From assembly GCA_025403435.1 (NCBI GenBank), contig CM046330.1, positions 18,622,239-18,686,238 on the forward strand: a stretch of DNA of 64,000 nt, written 5' to 3'. This stretch comes from Artocarpus heterophyllus. Its lineage: Eukaryota; Streptophyta; Magnoliopsida; Rosales; Moraceae. This document shows positions 24,661 to 35,575 of this stretch, one piece after another (within the stretch, counting starts at the first letter, position 1; every line of letters starts with the position of its first letter). The translations under genes were made by a program, and so were the position numbers. The notes under the pieces are model-generated. The model made no database searches, was not told the DNA's origin, and worked only from the letters and a program-made list of their open reading frames with translations.

Positions 24661-25165
24661 CCCTATTGCCAGCAATGTAAAAGTCTACCATTTTGTTATA
24701 TATAAGAAACTTTAGTTGTCTCAATTATTAAAATCTCTACATCTATTAAAAGAATGTCAAACACAAGTTAAAACTATATTTGACATAGGGGCAAGAGTCG
24801 GCATCCTAAAAGCCTCTACACCTTCATAGTTATAAAAGAATGAACCCTTAAAGGGTCAAGCCCTATGCTCTAAAGTACTACATCTAAAATCTCTATGTCC
24901 AATGGGGTTAACAAGGCAAAGCCTTTGGTTCCAATGAAGATGTTTGCACAAGCCTTAGATCTTTACACAGGGCAAAGCCTTAGTATATTTCTTGAGTTAC
25001 CAAGTTGTTAAGTTATTAACGTGTTATAGATTTTAGTTGACCTAATATCTCGACATTCAACATGATTAAAAGTAGGGCAAAGTACGCAAGAAAAATATAT
25101 ATGCATTGCATTAACAAAGAAAGAAGTCATTACAAAAGCTTTAAAAAAATAGGCTCATTCCTCGC
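24661..25165 (+). other. Non-coding region between pol and the antisense ORF
   Basis: No gene is visible. GGCAAAGCCTT recurs with variation at about 24917, 24970 and nearby, with related GGTCAAGCCCTA at 24858. Such short repeats are common in the untranslated 3' part of Tat elements. Confidence 0.5.
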
Positions 25166-27480
25166 CCCTAGCAGCTCCCTTATCCACAATGGTCGAAGTC
25201 TCGGCTGGGGTCAGGGTGTCAAAAGCATACAAAAAGACAAGTACCGGTTGGGATGAGCAGCAAAGATCTGCTTTATTATATGCTCGCCCATTGACTGGAG
25301 AACTACCTTCTAGATTTCCCGATATTCCTCTGACATCCAAAATTTCTCTACTGTCTCCCGAGCCATGTTAGGCATCAACCCCTCTAACTCTTGGTTCTTT
25401 TTCCTCTCGGCCTTCAGGTCCTTTTTGGCCTAATGTGTCTTGTCCTTTGTACTCTTAGCCTCTGCAGAGAACTTGACGATTATCTTGGGGAGCTTTTTTA
25501 AGTCCTTCTATATCTTAAGAAGGAGAAGTTGGGCCTTGGAGTCTTTATCTTTTGCATCCGTAACCACCTTTTTTTTTTCCTTGTGAAGGAAAACCCTCAA
25601 TGCTTCAATCTCCTTATGAGGATTGGCCGAATCGTTCACCAACTTCTCTATCTCCTCGTAAGAGATGAGGGCCATCATCAAGGTCTACACATGAACAACG
25701 AGACTAGAAAGGATCAGACAAGAGATATAAAGGAAGGAAGCAAGCAAAAAAGGGAAAATTTGAAGATACTTACATTAACTTGGCTACAACTTTGCTCCCT
25801 TAGCGCTCTAGGAGAGGAGAGTTCTCAGCTGTCTCATAATCCTTCACAAAAATAAACATGTAGATAGCCTAGAAAGTGAAACTAAATCGAGGAAAAAGGT
25901 CGAACATATTCCCCTCCTTGGTGTCGGATAGGTTGCCCATGATGAAGTTCTTGTCTTTAACTCGACAGCCGGGCAGGAGGAGAATATTCTTCAAAGGCTG
26001 AGGAGAGGGATGGTCCATAACCTCGATTGTTTTCTTCTCTTTTCAGTGCCTAGGTGACGATGTGGTGTCATCAACCCATTGTTTCTTAGACAGAGGGACG
26101 TTAGAAGAGCGACGATCTGTATCCTTCCTCGAATCACTAGTTTCTAAGAAGAAGCAGAACCCCTTGAAGAAAAGGCCCCTGTAGAGGCCTAAGACTTATC
26201 GATCTAAAAGGAAAGCTTGAGGTTTAATATCCCTACGTAGAAAACAAGATAGACTGCTTAGTAATGTTACAATAACATAGCTTGATCACATGTCAAAAAG
26301 GGGGAAAATCATGCAAAGACCTACCTTTTGTGCCCTCACTAGAAAGGGATCGGTCGGGAGCAACCTTGGTGGGCTTAGGGAGAGTTATTATTAATTCTGA
26401 CTTCCTTTTGTCTTCCTCTATAAGGAGGTTCCTAATCTTCTTCTCTTCCTCTGAAAAGGCGGCAATTCATTTAACTCTCTCCTACCTCTACTGAAAAAGG
26501 ACGGGGCGGCCAACGAGCTCTAAACGAAAAGGCTAAGTTAAGGAAAGAAAAAGGAAACCCAAATGTTGACATTATAAGGGCTTAAAGGCTTACTAGCAAT
26601 TCTCTAGGTAATGTCGATTTCATACTTTCTAGGGCCATACCCTTGTTGGCTGTCAAGGGGATGGGTGTTGAAGTTCCCCTTCAACATGAAAAACAATTTA
26701 TTCCAGTCATGGTTGGAAGTAGAGAGATCCAAGACAATGAGGGGACCTTATTCTTGGCTCGACTATAAGACGCCGTGTAATAATAGCCTTTAAATAGAGA
26801 CTGACTAATGCAATAGCAATATAAGAACTTGTCCAGGCAAAGGGGAGAGTCGAAGTGAGGATGCCACAGGATCCACATCCTTGAAAAGATGTACTAAAAC
26901 TTAGGCGATAACTGCGTTGCCGAGATTTCAAATTCGTAGTAGAGCCTCTTGATGAAGAGGTAAAGGGGGAAGGTTTGACTGTTCATGATGCATCTATTGT
27001 AGACAGCTAGCTATCTTACGTAGCGGCATCATCGTGGTGATGTTCGTTGGGAATCACGAACTCAAAGTACCTCCCATCAACCTTGCCTTCAACAAACACC
27101 CTATGGACGTCATGAGTCTTGTAGTGGGATTTGGTTTCCTTGGCCTTTGTCAAGATAATCTCTCCACTGCAGGCAACCAATGGCTCGTTCCATGGTGCAT
27201 CTGCTCTAAAGGATATCGAGCTTTGGAACTTTGGGTTGACCGCAACTGGGCAAGGATACCTGGGTTTGGTATTGTGGTAGAGATAAGTATGGGAACACTG
27301 TCCATCAAGTCATCAACACTTTATGTCGAAGGGATAGTGCCAAAGTCATTAATATCCTTAAAAATGGGATAATTCTCAAGGATAGCCTTGTCGTGCAGCT
27401 AGGACGTCTCAGTGGTGTTTGAATGAACTTGGAAAGAGGACTCAACCTCTCAATGACCACTAGATGATGAAATCATCTGA
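25166..27480 (-). pseudogene. Antisense ORF remnant of the Tat element, Transposase_28-like
   Basis: Read on the minus strand from about 27470, it starts MISSSSGH and contains ILTKAKETK..HDVHRVFVEGKVDG near 27100. A block FIKRLYYEFEISATQLSPKF follows near 26950, and NHDWNKLFFMLKGN near 26720. This is the layout of the 'putative gypsy type transposon' domain (Pfam Transposase_28), in which a hydrophobic HPF/QLxPN helix pair is followed by a K.W...FFFV motif. Downstream, a long charged segment near 25690-25350 (EEIEKLVNDSANPHKEIEAL, then LKAERKKNQELEGL) predicts a coiled coil, ending in REIxKVVLQSMGEHIIKQIF. Antisense ORFs between pol and the 3' LTR are known in Tat-branch elements; their role is unsettled. 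Multiple stops and frame changes. Confidence 0.65.
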
Positions 27481-28499
27481 TAAAAGAGAGAAAAATGTTA
27501 AAAAAAAAAAAAGACACCCTATATCGAGAGGTCATCCTAGTAACTAAGAATACGTGCTTGGTTCATAATTAGCCAAACAGTCGACTTAAAACATCTATGA
27601 ATCTCAAATCTGACTTAACATTATAAGGCCCAAAATCAACCATAGTTGCCTAAGAATCCTAGAAAATGGCAACAAGATTTCAAAAGACAATCTAAACTGG
27701 TACGTGTTTGTCATTTCCTAGTGTTTTTCCCTAAATCTAACCTATTTTTGTGGAAAAACAAAACCAAAAATTAGAAAGAATGCAAGGAAAAGAAAACTCA
27801 AAAAACTTGAAATAAGAGTTTGGGATTCAAAAACTCATAGGTTGCTTGAAATCTTTAAAAGTTTCATGAGCACTGATGGTAATCAATAATACAAAGTTGC
27901 AGTAGAATCGCAAGAGGAATCTGGCCTTCAAGATTGAAGAAGAAGAGAGATTTCAAGGATCTTGAGAGGTGTCCTAAAAACTCAAGAGAATCTAAAGGTA
28001 GCAAATAGGTTCCAAAAACCTTAAGTATTCTCGCAACGGAGAGATATGATTCATTGAGCAGAGGAACTATGGATCTAACTATCAGAGATTAAGGTAACCA
28101 AAGGTCGCCATCCAACGACCTATAGTATAGGCAGGAAAAACCCCCTGATGATTCGATAGCCCAAATTAAAATCTCCTAAGATTAATGCAATGCCTTGTGC
28201 ATGAATATGATAGTTGTCTTAGCAGAAGCAATTGTGTGGCTGCCCGAGGAGTCAGAATGTCAAAAACAATCATGACTTCGGTCAAATGCTTCTTTAATAA
28301 GCAACTATAAGGGACATGTCTCAACTCCTAAGGAGCGACAGACTCGTCACATCCTTGATTGCTAAAGCACATAGCAATTTGCCAAGTTACTCCACATTTA
28401 GAGGCAATTATTTTATGAGATTTTGACGGCCCAAAGCGCAAAGGTGAGGTCAAAGAAAAGCCCAATTTGACCCGTTAATCTTAAATAGATTGGAGGTCG
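27481..28499. other. Non-coding, probably 3' UTR and left part of the 3' LTR
   Basis: A purine-rich GATAAAAGAGAGAAAAA at 27479-27495 followed by TGTTAAAAA could be the polypurine tract and LTR start, which would make the 3' LTR 1.5 kb. I cannot confirm this, because the 5' LTR does not match here. No coding sequence is visible. Confidence 0.35.
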
Positions 28500-29031
28500 A
28501 GATGAGCAAATGACTTGTCCCTCTATAATGAGGTCAAGGATAAAAGAACTTCATGTTCTCCATTATTATGTTCATTATTGTAAGAACAACAGACAAGAGT
28601 GGGCACGACCAGCGGTTGAGGTAGTGTGTCTGAATTTAAACCCACTAGTATTCATTCTCCATGTGTACGGAGACACCTTGTCCAAAAGGAATAAACTAGC
28701 ACAGAACACGAAGATCTCTTCCAATGAACAATATTCTAATCATTATTTTAATGATAATACGATAATGTACAAAGGGGATAGAGAGGAAGAGCAAGGGACT
28801 GCCTCCTCTCTTGAATTCCAGCTCCATCACTTTCATTTTTCTTTCATGTCCTCAAATCTCATAACATATTCTACAAATACTTGCATAAGGAAAATACAAT
28901 GAATGTAGCTCACTTAAGAGTAAACCACTTTCATTGCTTTCTAGCATCCTTTAATCATAGTTTTATTGCATAAATTTGTGAGAACCATGAGTGATTGGTG
29001 AGGATTATTTGTTGATCATTTTCCACCATCA
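28500..29031 (+). repeat. 3' LTR (recognisable part) of the Tat-type element
   Basis: It matches 17307-17870 and ends CCACCATCA at 29031. The copies differ by many substitutions and small indels, so the insertion is old. The ORF covering 28510-28902 is not conserved in the other copy and is chance. Confidence 0.85.
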
Positions 29032-29553
29032 ATAGTTATCATCCTTAAATATTATCCTATTACACATAAAATTTATATATAATTTTTAAGATCACAAAGA
29101 TTATTGTGACAATTTAATAATATTCATAATGTATTCAAAATAAATGCACACAAATATAATGAAGAAAAATTCAATTTATTGATTTATAATTAAAGTTGGT
29201 TAGAAAACATTATATGCATTATGGATATCTATCCTAACAATTTTTACTACTTACTTTTCTCTGTCATAAACAACTCATGTGCATTATTACACATGTTAGA
29301 TTCCATCCAAAAATTGAAAGAGACATCAACTTTTAATTATTTTTAAACAATTTCAATTTATGTGTTGAATGTTAAATTACCAAATCTACTACTTTAAGGG
29401 CATTTTGCCAACAAATTTAGGAGACATTAGTGTAAATATTCCAGTCGAAAAATAGAAATACACCAAATGCAAAACATTATATATGTTTTGTGTTAAACAA
29501 TTTATCCCTTATATCTATGCAAATATGCCACAGGACCCACAACTTACTTAAAT
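29032..29553. other. AT-rich non-coding flank
   Basis: I see no gene or repeat end in this stretch. Confidence 0.5.
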
Positions 29554-29875
29554 GAGAAAATTCCATGTTATGTCACACTTTTAAAAGTTGTATTTATTCA
29601 TGCCATATTTAAAGAAGTTTATTTCACACTATTATTCATATTACATGTTAAGCTATGTCACAAATAAACATGTGTATCATTTATATAAAAACAGTAACTC
29701 TTACAGCATGACATTTGTGAAAATTCCTTTTAAAACTTACTTTTTATAAATACTACAAATGTTTTAGTATGGTATGACTTAAACAAATAATATGTTTAGT
29801 AATTTGGCATAACTTTTTAAGTGTGGCATGAATAAAAACTATGTTTAAAAACATGGCATACGATGCAATTTTCTC
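29554..29875. mobile_element. TIR-bounded MITE, 322 bp
   Basis: Ends are GAGAAAATTCCATGTTATG and, inverted at the right, GAGAAAATTGCATCGTATGC. Inner sequence continues the inversion (GTTGTATTTATTCATGCCATA against GTGTGGCATGAATAAAAAC). It has no coding capacity. GAGAAAATTGCAT-type termini occur in plant Mutator-like MITEs, but I cannot see a clean 9-bp target duplication. Confidence 0.65.
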
Positions 29876-30857
29876 CAAATTTTAAGCCTATGGATAGTGT
29901 TTTGTCAACTTTAACCAATGTATACGAGTTTTTGCTTAGAACTTCGTTAATAAAGTCTAACTTAAAAAGTTGATGGTTAAAGTTATATATTTTGCTTTTT
30001 GTGGCAAAAAAGAAGAAAAGTGTTAATGACATGGTAAATGATAGCGCTCCTAACAGAATTTTTTTAGTTCTTTTGAAAATAAAGTTTTCTTGGTAAACTT
30101 GGAAAATACATTTCTTTTTTGTTTGATAAATAAATTTGTATTCAAGTGGTGTACGCTTCTTTGGATTAAATGTGAATTAAGTAAGCCTTCTTTTGCCTTT
30201 ATAGAAACACAAACTACACACTTGTAACTTGTAACTTTTTCACTTAATTAACGAAACCAATATATCAGTCTTTTTAATTGATTAAGGTCCTTTTTTCACC
30301 TAAACCTAAATTATGGGGGAAAAAATGTCACCAATTGCAATTATCATTTTTGGGTTTGAATCATTATTAAAAATTTTGTGGCCTCTTGTGTAATTGCACA
30401 TCGGTTTTAAACTTATCCTTGGCATACAAAGATGATCGGTACTGCTAAGCATCGCAAGTATTTTAAGACTTCATTACCTAATCTCACGTAACTTCAGCCA
30501 AGTATTTTTTTTTTTTCCTTTAACTATCAAACAAAGTTATTTTTTTCTCTAACTTGTCTCTATTGAAATAATATTTTACATATATCCCCACTTATTTTTC
30601 TTCTAAACCTATAGATTATTATTTATTAAATGTGACTTTCTTAATTATACTTTTTTATGATTGCCCAGTATTATTTTTTTTTTCAAGTGTAACCTATTTA
30701 AGTATGTTTTTCATTCTCAAATGAATCCCTAAGTAGTTTTCTATCCTATTTACTTCAAGAAGGTGTTTGGTATGCAGTAATCCTTAGTCTTTACAATGAA
30801 AATCCCCCTATGTTTAAAGAATTCTGATTTTTAGACCCATAGAAAACTTAATCCTAT
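29876..30857. other. AT-rich non-coding stretch
   Basis: No supported gene. It contains several long T runs (for example 30506-30518 and 30670-30683). The last three bases, TAT, precede the CACTA terminus. Confidence 0.5.
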
Positions 30858-30884
30858 CACTACAAGAAATTTTTTATTACACAA

Positions 30885-31110
30885 CCTTTATTTAATAACC
30901 GTTTCTTAAAAACCATCGTGGTAAGGCGAGAAAAACCTAATGGAATAGGAGAGCTACCACGATGGTTTTTTGAAAAACCGTTGTGGTAGCTCTCCTATTC
31001 CACGAGGGTTTTTAAAAAACCGTCGTGGAATAGGAAAGCTACCACAACGATTTTTCAAAAAACTGTCGTGGTAGCTACAAGTACATTCCATGACGGTTTT
31101 TTACGTGGTA
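30885..31110. repeat. 5' subterminal hairpin repeats of the CACTA element
   Basis: Tandem palindromes are built from CCACGA(C/T)GGTTTTT joined to its reverse complement, with spacers such as GGTAGCTCTCCTATTC. In En/Spm, TNPA protein binds repeated subterminal motifs to bring the ends together; these are the likely equivalents. The loop here is mostly TTTTTTGAAAAA. Confidence 0.8.
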
Positions 31111-31532
31111 GCTTACTTAAAACCTCTTTTTCCCACCTCAACATTCAGACATAATTCAAAACTTACTTCTCAAATACAAACACAGACCCGTTCGAATCAG
31201 CTGCCGCCGTCCCCCTCCGCCTCCAAACTCCTTAATCTTAGCCCAAATTGTAAGTTTTTGTTAGAAATTGATAAAGTGTTGTTGATTGTATTGTATAATT
31301 AATCCAAAATTGATAAATAGTTGTTGACTTTGTTGTTTATTCCCTGAAATTCGTATTGTGGATCATGGTTATGATTTCTTTATTTTATAATGAGTATGTG
31401 TAACTTCTTTTATGATGGGTGATGTTTTAGTTTTATGGTTAATTAATATATATAGGTGGGTATATATATAAATTGTGAAATTAATTTTAATTGAATATTT
31501 TCTGTTTATTATTTCGATTTAGGACTTGCAAA
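31111..31532 (+). promoter_or_regulatory. Leader and probable 5'-UTR intron of the transposase gene
   Basis: After the hairpins comes a pyrimidine-rich leader (GCCGCCGTCCCCCTCCGCC near 31204), a possible donor TTGTAAGTTTTTG near 31249, an AT-rich stretch, and an acceptor TTTCGATTTAG at 31512-31522. The start codon of the transposase follows at 31533. The second gene has the same arrangement. Confidence 0.45.
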
Positions 31533-34500
31533 ATGGATAGGAAATGGATGTGGGATTTTCGGTTGTCTAGAGAGTATGTGAATGGTGTGAAAAAGTTCTT
31601 GGATTTTGCCAAAAGTCATGCCAATGGTGATAAAATTTGGTGTCCTTGTGTTCAATGTGGAAACCATAGATTGCATCCAATTCCAATTGTTAGAGGACAT
31701 TTATTTTGAAATGGAATTATAAGTAGTTATCAAACGTGGCATTTTCATGGCGAGTCTAATTTCAATCCAACTTTACTAAGTAAAGAAAAGCAAGCTATTC
31801 TGGAGGATAATATGGATGATCAAGACAATACGCTTGACATGGTCAATGATTTAGAAGAACAATTTGTGCACCGTCTGGATTTATTTGAGACAATGATGAA
31901 TGATGTAGAGACACCTGTGTATGAGGGGTGTACCAATTTCACTAAATTGTTTACTTTAGTTGGACTATGGAATTTGAAAGCGTCAGGTATGTGGTCAAAT
32001 TCTAGTTTCACAAAGCTGTTAGAATTTTAAAGAAGGCTTCTACTAGAGGGTAATAAATTACAAACTAGTATGTATGAGGCTAAGAAGACTTTGAGCACTT
32101 TGGGAATGGATTATGAGAAAATTCATGCTTGTAAAAATGATTATGTTCTCTATAGGAATGAGTATGAGGATGATAATTATTGTCTAGTTTGTCAACAAGC
32201 AAGGTGGAAGAAAGGAAAGGAGCCAAAAGACGACAAGAATGGAGTGCCAAAGAAAGTGTTATGGTACCTTCCACCGATGCAACATTTGAAGAGTTTATTC
32301 AGAAACCCTGAACATGCCAAGAATTTGACATGGCATCATGACAAACGGGTGGATGATGGTATGCTTAGACACTAGATGGATTCACCACAATGGAAGACTT
32401 TTGAAGTCGATTATCCCAACTTTAGTGCGGATCCAAGAAACATACATTTTGCTTTGTCGACGGATGGAATGAACCCACATGGTAAGTTGAGTAGTAGGCA
32501 TAGTACTTGGCCCGTAGTACTTGTTAACTATAATCTCCCTCCGACGATGTGCATGAAGCGGAAGTTTTTATTGTTGTCTCTATTGATTTTTGGTCCTCAC
32601 CAACCAGGCAATGACATTGATGTATACTTGGCACCGTTAATCGATGACCTAAAAAAGTTGTAGGAAAATGGAGTTGAAGTGAGAGATGCTTACCGAAAAG
32701 AGACGTTCACACTCCGTGCAATGTTGATATAGACAATTAACGACTTCCCCGCATATGGCAATTTATCTGATTATTCGGTGAAAAGTTCAGTTGGTTGTCC
32801 TATCTACATGACAGAAACGTCTAACAAATGGTTGAAGAATGGTAGGAAAACTATTTTTCTTGGTCATAGAAGATGGTTGCCAAGAGATCATCGCTACCAC
32901 AAACAAAAGAAAACCTTTGATGGCAACAGTGAAGAAAGAGACCCTCCTCACAATTTGACAGGTGAACAAATATTTGAAATGGTAAAAGATATAAAAGTCG
33001 TATTCAGTAAGAGAAAGCAAGGTAAGGGGTTATTGCTTGGATGTTATGCATATTAAGAAAAACATTTGTGAATCCATAGTCGGCATGTTGCTTGACATTC
33101 CAAGCAAGACTAAGGATGGTGAAAAAGCTCGGTTGGATCTCATGGAAATAGAGATTAGGCCTAATTTGTTTCCTGAGAAAAGAGGAAACCGTACTTACTT
33201 ACCTCCGGCAAAGCACACGTTATCTAGAGCGGAAAAAAGAAAGCTCTGTGAATGGCTTGCTTCATTAAAAGTGCCGGACGGGTATTCTTCGAACTTCAAA
33301 AAGTTGGTCTCGGTGAAGGATTTGAGACTTAATGGCATAAAAACACACGATTGTCATGTGTTGATGCAGCAATTACTACCACTTGTTTTACGAGGAATTC
33401 TAACAAAGGAAGTGAGATTTGCAATTTCAAAGTTGTGCTTGTTCTTCAATTCAATATGCTCGAAGGTCATTGATCCACTTGTGCTAGATTCACTACAATC
33501 AGAGTTCGTGCAAACCTTATGCATGCTTGAAAAGTATTTTTCACCGACATTTTTTGTCATCATGATTCATTTAACGGTGCACTTAGTACGTGAAGTTAAG
33601 TTATGCGGACTGGTGTATTTGAGATGGATGTACCCATTTGAAAGATATATGAAGGTTTTGAAGGGCTATGTGAAGAATCGAAATAGGCCGGAGATATGTA
33701 TTGTAGAAAGTTACATAGCTAAGGAATCGGTTGAATTTTGTTCCGAGTACCTATCTAATGCGGAAATAATTGGGGTGCCAAAGACTATAAACATTAAGGC
33801 TAGGGGGACTATCTACGGACAATCCTTCATCAGTAAATCGAGAGGAGTGGGAGCAAGCTTGTCTTTATGTCTTACACAATGCTAAGGAAGTGGAGCCTTT
33901 CATTGAGGCTCACATGAACGAATTAAAAATAGCATACCCAAAAAGAGTAAGAAATGAGAAGTGGTTGCAAGATGAACACAACCGGACCTTTCGGTTATGG
34001 ATTGGAGCACAAATGGCAAGTGCTTCACATCATAAGATGGAGGCATGTCACAGGAGTTCAAGAACCCAGCTAGAGGACCATCATCGGTAGTTACAAGGTA
34101 TACGTCATATTCCATTAATGGTTGCACTTTCTACACTCGCAAAAGAGATGAGAAGCATCCGGTGCAAAATAGCGGTGTGACTCTCTGTGCTAAGGCTATG
34201 CATATTGCCTCCGCCAAGGACAAGAATCTGGTATATGGGACCATGAACTACTTTGGTTTTATTGAAGATATTTGGGAACTTGATTATGGGGGATTATGCA
34301 TACCACATTTTAAGTGTAAGTGGGCCGACAATAACTATGTTAAGAACGACGATGACGACATCATAGTGGTTGACTTTAGAAGATTGGAATGCAAGAATGA
34401 TTCCTTCATTATGGCATCACAAGTAATCCAAGTTTTTTATACTACAGATCCCCAAGACATGGAGTTGTCTCTAGTCATCCCGACAAAGGCAAGCATAGTT

Positions 34501-34671
34501 ATCGACGGTGAAGAAGTTGATGAGGATTGCGTAGACATCCCTTCATTCACAAAAGGATTGCCACTGGTTGAAGAGATAGATAATTTTGAAGATGATGTTT
34601 CACACTTGCTTCATGAAGATGTGGAATGGATATGTATTGAGGAATCAATGAAAAAAAAGATAAAAAGATGA
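31533..34671 (+). pseudogene. CACTA transposase (TNP2/TNPD type)
   Basis: This is the catalytic transposase that cuts CACTA ends. Start MDRKWMWDFRLSREYVNG at 31533 opens a Transpos_assoc domain with W C P C V Q C G N (about 31640), continuing past a TGA to TWHFHGE. The TNP2 core follows: LWYLPPMQHLKSLF near 32262, the catalytic-region block STDGMNPHG at 32457-32483, PGNDIDVYLAPLIDDL, then GHRRWLPRDHRYHK near 32860. A frame change at about 33037 coincides with loss of the usual FELPYW segment, and DVMHIKKNICESIVG follows. The DUF4218 block is THDCHVLMQQLLPLVLRGIL near 33342; the DUF4216 block is YFGFIEDIWELDY near 34250, then HFKCKWADNN. The acidic tail ends at 34671. From 31533 to 33056 one frame is kept, with six nonsense codons; later pieces are in other frames (changes near 33037, 33870 and 34045). 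Confidence 0.92.
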
Positions 34672-34894
34672 GCATCAATAAACCAATTTATGTTTATGTT
34701 AATTTACTTTTAACATTTTTCTTTAAATTATTTCATTTTTCAATCTTTTTTAAAGGGTTTTGTATATCTATCTATAATTAAATTTGTGGTGAAACTAAGA
34801 TGAAGTATACATTTTGGGCCATTGGATGCTTAACACACGGGCTGGCCACCCTGGGCAGCAAAGAATATTATGTGTAAGAAATAGTTAAGACAAT
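34672..34894. other. 3' region of the transposase gene
   Basis: AT-rich, non-coding, and presumably 3' UTR. It ends just before the internal hairpin cluster. Confidence 0.5.
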
Positions 34895-35190
34895 TTTTTA
34901 CGATAGTTTTTGCAAAAAGCTTCTCACAGTGTTAAGAAAGCTATAACTTTTCTACGACGGTTTTTGCAAAAACCATCGTGGAAAGCTTCTTACAACACTT
35001 AGCATGCTATGAAAAGCAGGAATTTTCCACGACGGTTTTTGTAAAAACCGTCATGGAAAGCCTCTCACAACACCCAAAATGCTGTGGAAAGCAGTTTTTC
35101 CATGACGATTTTTGCAAAAACCGTCATGGAAGACATAGTCCTCCACGAGGGTTTTTGCAAAAATCGTCATGGAAGACACCGTCGTGGAAG
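34895..35190. repeat. Internal hairpin cluster between the two CACTA genes
   Basis: Four to five palindromes consist of CCACGACGGTTTTT, GCA and the reverse complement, separated by spacers such as GGAAAGC(T/C)TCTCACAACAC. The stem is the same as in the two subterminal clusters, but the loop is TTTTTGCAAAAA rather than TTTTTTGAAAAA or ATTACTTGAAAAA. No CACTA terminus is beside it. It sits directly before the leader of the second gene. Confidence 0.8.
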
Positions 35191-35575
35191 ATTATGTACT
35201 TTCACCAATTCCCACCTTTAAATTTTTGAAATTCGCGCCTACAACCTATATTTGTGTATGCGCGCATTTCTCACTCTCTCTTAAATCACTTTTTCTCTCT
35301 CTCAAAAATTCCTCTTTCTCTTTCTCTCTAAAATCCTTATCTCCTCTGCCGCCATCACCTTCACCACGCCGCCATTGCCTACTTGCCGCCGATAAGCTTC
35401 CCTTCCCTCTCTCTCCTCTTCCCCTTTCCTCTCTCTCCCCTCTTCCCCCTCGCCCCTACCCACCCCCTTGCCCCCACCCCCCTCATCCCACGCCCTTTGC
35501 CCCGCCCTCCTCGGCCTCTCGCCCCCACCCACGGCCCCCCTCTACCCTAATAATCCGTCACACGTGTATTATGCA
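35191..35575 (+). promoter_or_regulatory. Pyrimidine-rich leader of the second CACTA gene
   Basis: CT-rich, then C-rich sequence (CTCTCTCTCAAAA, CCCTCTTCCCCCTCGCCCC) like plant 5' UTRs, similar in style to the leader of the transposase gene. ORFs through it are P/S-rich low-complexity translations on one strand and G/R/E-rich on the other; I reject them as genes. Confidence 0.45.

Larger units (their letters stand above)
17307..29031 (+). mobile_element. Tat/Retand-type Ty3/gypsy retrotransposon, degenerate
   Basis: Matching LTR segments at 17307-17870 and 28500-29031 enclose a PBS-like site, gag, protease, RT, two RNase H-like blocks, integrase, and an antisense ORF before the 3' LTR. A D-N-G-S-S protease, an RT with NKMFAKQI and EVYMDD, and an additional RNase H starting DLYVNGSS are together characteristic of the Tat branch of non-chromoviruses. 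The element is disabled by many stops and frameshifts and carries a solo LTR insertion at 18787-20158. It spans about 11.7 kb, including that insertion. Confidence 0.85.

Noticed and set aside
27034..27372. 112-codon plus-strand ORF
   Set aside because: The minus strand carries the Transposase_28-like blocks here; the plus ORF is its shadow.
28510..28902. 130-codon ORF
   Set aside because: It lies within the 3' LTR of the Tat element and is not open in the matching 5' LTR.
30885..31110. Regularly spaced palindromic repeats resembling a CRISPR array
   Set aside because: Repeats are palindromes with unequal spacers, lie beside a CACTA terminus and recur at the other end of the same element; the context is plant nuclear DNA.
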